This document shows, in pieces, positions 6,712-8,013 of a DNA stretch of 8,013 bases; within the stretch, counting starts at the first letter, position 1, and each line of letters begins with the position of its first letter. Below the pieces are notes generated by a model that saw nothing but the letters and a program-made list of their open reading frames with translations, was not told where the DNA came from and ran no database searches. A program made the position numbers and the translations under genes. Source of the stretch: Lawsonibacter sp. (lineage in GTDB: Bacteria; Bacillota; Clostridia; Oscillospirales; Oscillospiraceae); contig JAHHSC010000061.1 of NCBI GenBank assembly GCA_020025455.1, forward strand, positions 1 to 8,013, read 5' to 3'.

Positions 6712-7761
6712 ATGAAGAAACGAGCGGCCCTCTCCCCTGCCCAGCTGCGGCTTCTGGTGTGGGCGGGACTGATGGCCCCTGTCACAGATGCGCTGCCCCG
6801 GCTCCTGCTGGACGGAGCGGGGCGGAACGCCTGGATCTCCGTTCTGCTGGGCGGGCTGATGATCCTGCTGCTGGCGTGGCTCCTGCGGGATTCACCGTTA
6901 CCGCGGCTGGGTGCGTCTTTCCCGGGAAAAGTGTTTCTTACTATATATATGGTATGGATGGAAGGGCTGCTGGCACTGCGGCTGGGTTCCTGCGCGCGGC
7001 GCCTGCTCGCCTCCGAAGGAAGGGACGGCTCCGGGCCGTTCTTCCTGCTGGTGGCCGCCCTGCTGCTGCTCCGGCTGAACAGCGGGTCCCTGTCGGCCTT
7101 TGCGCGGGCCGGCCAGCTGTTTTTTGCGGCGCTGGCCCTGATGGCGGGGGCTGTGCTCCTGCTGTCTTTGCCCACGGCCAGGTTTGAGCGGCTGCTTCCC
7201 GTGGAGATGCCCGCCCTCTCCCCTGCCCTGCTGGCGGCCGGCGTACTTGGCTGGGGCGTTATCCCAGCCGCCTTCCTCCCGGTGGATCGGGAACGCACGG
7301 GAAGCAGGGTCCGCTGGGGTCTGGTGGGCTGTATTCTTCTGACTGCGTCCCAGATGATCCTTTTGGCCAACCTCGGTCCCGGTCTGGCCGCCAGAGTGCC
7401 GTCCCCCTTTTTTGCACTGGCCAAGGGGGCCGGAATCGAGGGCGCCTTCCAGCGCATCGAGGGCGTGGTGTCTGCGCTGTGGCTCTTTTCCGATCTGACA
7501 ATGGGGGGGCTTCTGGTATTTGCCCAAAGACGGATCTTGTCTGTGCTGTGCGGCGAGGGACAGGAACCGTGGAAGGGCGGCGCCCTGATCGCATTGGCTG
7601 CCTTGGCGGGATGGCTGCTCCTGCCTGGCATCGAATCAATCGACGGCGTGTGGGTGGCTGTGGGCAACCTGGTCTTGACGGGCCTGCTGGCTCTCACTGC
7701 ATGGGTGGGTCTGGATAGAGAGAGAAAGAAACAGGGAAAGCATAGCTTAAGGTCCCAGTAG
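6712..7761 (+). CDS. Spore germination receptor subunit B (GerAB/GerKB-like permease family)
   Basis: This is the integral-membrane B subunit of the germinant receptor, a member of the amino acid/polyamine/organocation transporter superfamily thought to bind the germinant. The 349-residue protein is strongly hydrophobic, with about ten predicted membrane segments starting near residue 10. It opens LSPAQLRLLVWAGLM like other family members. Further family-like points are GRNAWISVLLGGL (about 37-49), the PGKVFLTIYMVWMEGLLALR helix region (described only by position, about 71-90), and the LPVEMPALSPALLAAG stretch ahead of the second half. It ends with a basic tail (RERKKQGKHSLRSQ). The length is close to the usual 360 or so. 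AAGGAGG (6697-6703) lies 8 nt before the ATG, and the gap from the C subunit is only 15 nt, so it is the last gene of the A-C-B operon. No clear terminator follows it. Confidence 0.92.
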   Translation: MKKRAALSPAQLRLLVWAGLMAPVTDALPRLLLDGAGRNAWISVLLGGLMILLLAWLLRDSPLPRLGASFPGKVFLTIYMVWMEGLLALRLGSCARRLLASEGRDGSGPFFLLVAALLLLRLNSGSLSAFARAGQLFFAALALMAGAVLLLSLPTARFERLLPVEMPALSPALLAAGVLGWGVIPAAFLPVDRERTGSRVRWGLVGCILLTASQMILLANLGPGLAARVPSPFFALAKGAGIEGAFQRIEGVVSALWLFSDLTMGGLLVFAQRRILSVLCGEGQEPWKGGALIALAALAGWLLLPGIESIDGVWVAVGNLVLTGLLALTAWVGLDRERKKQGKHSLRSQ

Positions 7762-7806
7762 AGAAAGACCGTATAGGGGGATGGAGCTAGACAGCAGCCA
7801 AGAAAC

Positions 7807-7976
7807 TTGAAAAAAGTCTGAAGAAAATGAAAAAAGGTGTTGACAAATGGTTGCAGTTTTGATAATATAAGCAAGCGTTTCAGCGACGGGCCAAAAGCCC
7901 GGAGCCAAAATGCTTTCTTACAACAGAAGATGCGCGTTTCGAGAGCGAAAAGACTTTGAAAAAAGTTGAAAAAAGT
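7807..7976 (+). repeat. Repeated TTGAAAAAAGT elements with phased A-tracts upstream of the tandem promoters
   Basis: TTGAAAAAAGT occurs at 7807-7817, 7956-7966 and 7966-7976 (the last two share one T). A related ATGAAAAAAGG lies at about 7827-7837. The A6 tracts start at 7810 and 7830 (before the first promoter) and at 7959 and 7969 (before the second), that is, in multiples of about one helical turn. In each case the last tract begins 10 bp before the -35. This is the arrangement expected of UP elements or curved DNA at strong stable-RNA promoters. Confidence 0.65.
7840..7868 (+). promoter_or_regulatory. Strong sigma-A promoter P1 (stable-RNA type)
   Basis: TTGACA (7840-7845), a 17-bp spacer, and TAATAT (7863-7868) give a near-consensus promoter, with an A6 tract directly upstream. 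The predicted start is about 7875. No ORF with a ribosome site follows in the remaining 140 bp. The short CGGGC/GCCCG hairpin (7887-7901) would lie in its leader. Confidence 0.8.
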
Positions 7977-7978
7977 TC

Positions 7979-8007
7979 TTGACAATGCGAAAACGATGTG
8001 GTAAGAT
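7979..8007 (+). promoter_or_regulatory. Strong sigma-A promoter P2 (stable-RNA type), at the window edge
   Basis: TTGACA (7979-7984), a 17-bp spacer, and TAAGAT (8002-8007) form a second near-consensus promoter 139 bp after P1, again behind phased A-tracts. The transcription start would fall at about the last base of the window. The tandem P1-P2 layout and upstream A-tracts are typical of rRNA operons in Firmicutes. The RNA gene itself is outside the window, so its identity is inferred. Confidence 0.8.
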
Positions 8008-8013
8008 AAATAA

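Noticed and set aside
7887..7901. CGGGC-CAAAA-GCCCG hairpin as a terminator
   Set aside because: The stem is only 5 bp and no T-run follows. It lies between two promoters and is at most a leader hairpin.
6408..7985. Minus-strand open frame of 525 codons opposite the ger genes and running over the right-hand promoters
   Set aside because: It is a Ser/Arg/Pro-rich shadow. It would start inside the A-tract promoter region and has no ribosome site.

Overview
The window reads as chromosomal DNA of a GC-rich, endospore-forming Firmicute, most likely a clostridial relative (Oscillospiraceae/Flavonifractor-like). This rests on the rpsO-pnp gene pair, a spore germinant-receptor operon, strong AAGGAGG ribosome sites, and A-tract-rich stable-RNA-type promoters in an otherwise GC-rich background. 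The taxonomic placement is inference. No mobile element, CRISPR array or tRNA was seen.

Left part (1-1780, minus strand): an rpsO-pnp unit. A TTTACA-N17-TATATT promoter drives a structured leader of about 125 nt, then rpsO (ribosomal protein S15). A 190-nt spacer with two stem-loops follows, then pnp (polynucleotide phosphorylase), of which the first 387 codons are in the window. The larger spacer stem-loop lies where E. coli pnp carries its RNase III/PNPase autoregulatory hairpin.

Middle (1917-4547, plus strand): a complete P2A-type Ca2+ ATPase of 876 residues, divergent from rpsO and closed by a 15-bp intrinsic terminator.

Right part (4549-7761, plus strand): a three-gene GerA-type germinant receptor operon in the order A-C-B, as in B. 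subtilis gerK. The genes are tightly packed: A and C overlap by ATGA, and C and B are 15 nt apart. A forespore-type (sigma-G/sigma-F-like) promoter appears to sit inside the ATPase terminator, with its -10 in the hairpin loop. The 3' arm of the hairpin carries the ribosome site of the A gene. The C subunit is unusual: it ends after the N-terminal domain and has no lipobox cysteine.

Right edge (7762-8013): no gene. Two tandem consensus promoters (both TTGACA with 17-bp spacers) lie behind phased A-tracts and point out of the window. They probably drive an rRNA or other stable-RNA operon just beyond the edge. No convincing terminator separates the ger operon from them.

Most of the window is ordinary core genome. 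The most interesting points are the nested terminator/promoter/ribosome-site arrangement before the ger operon and the minimal GerC.
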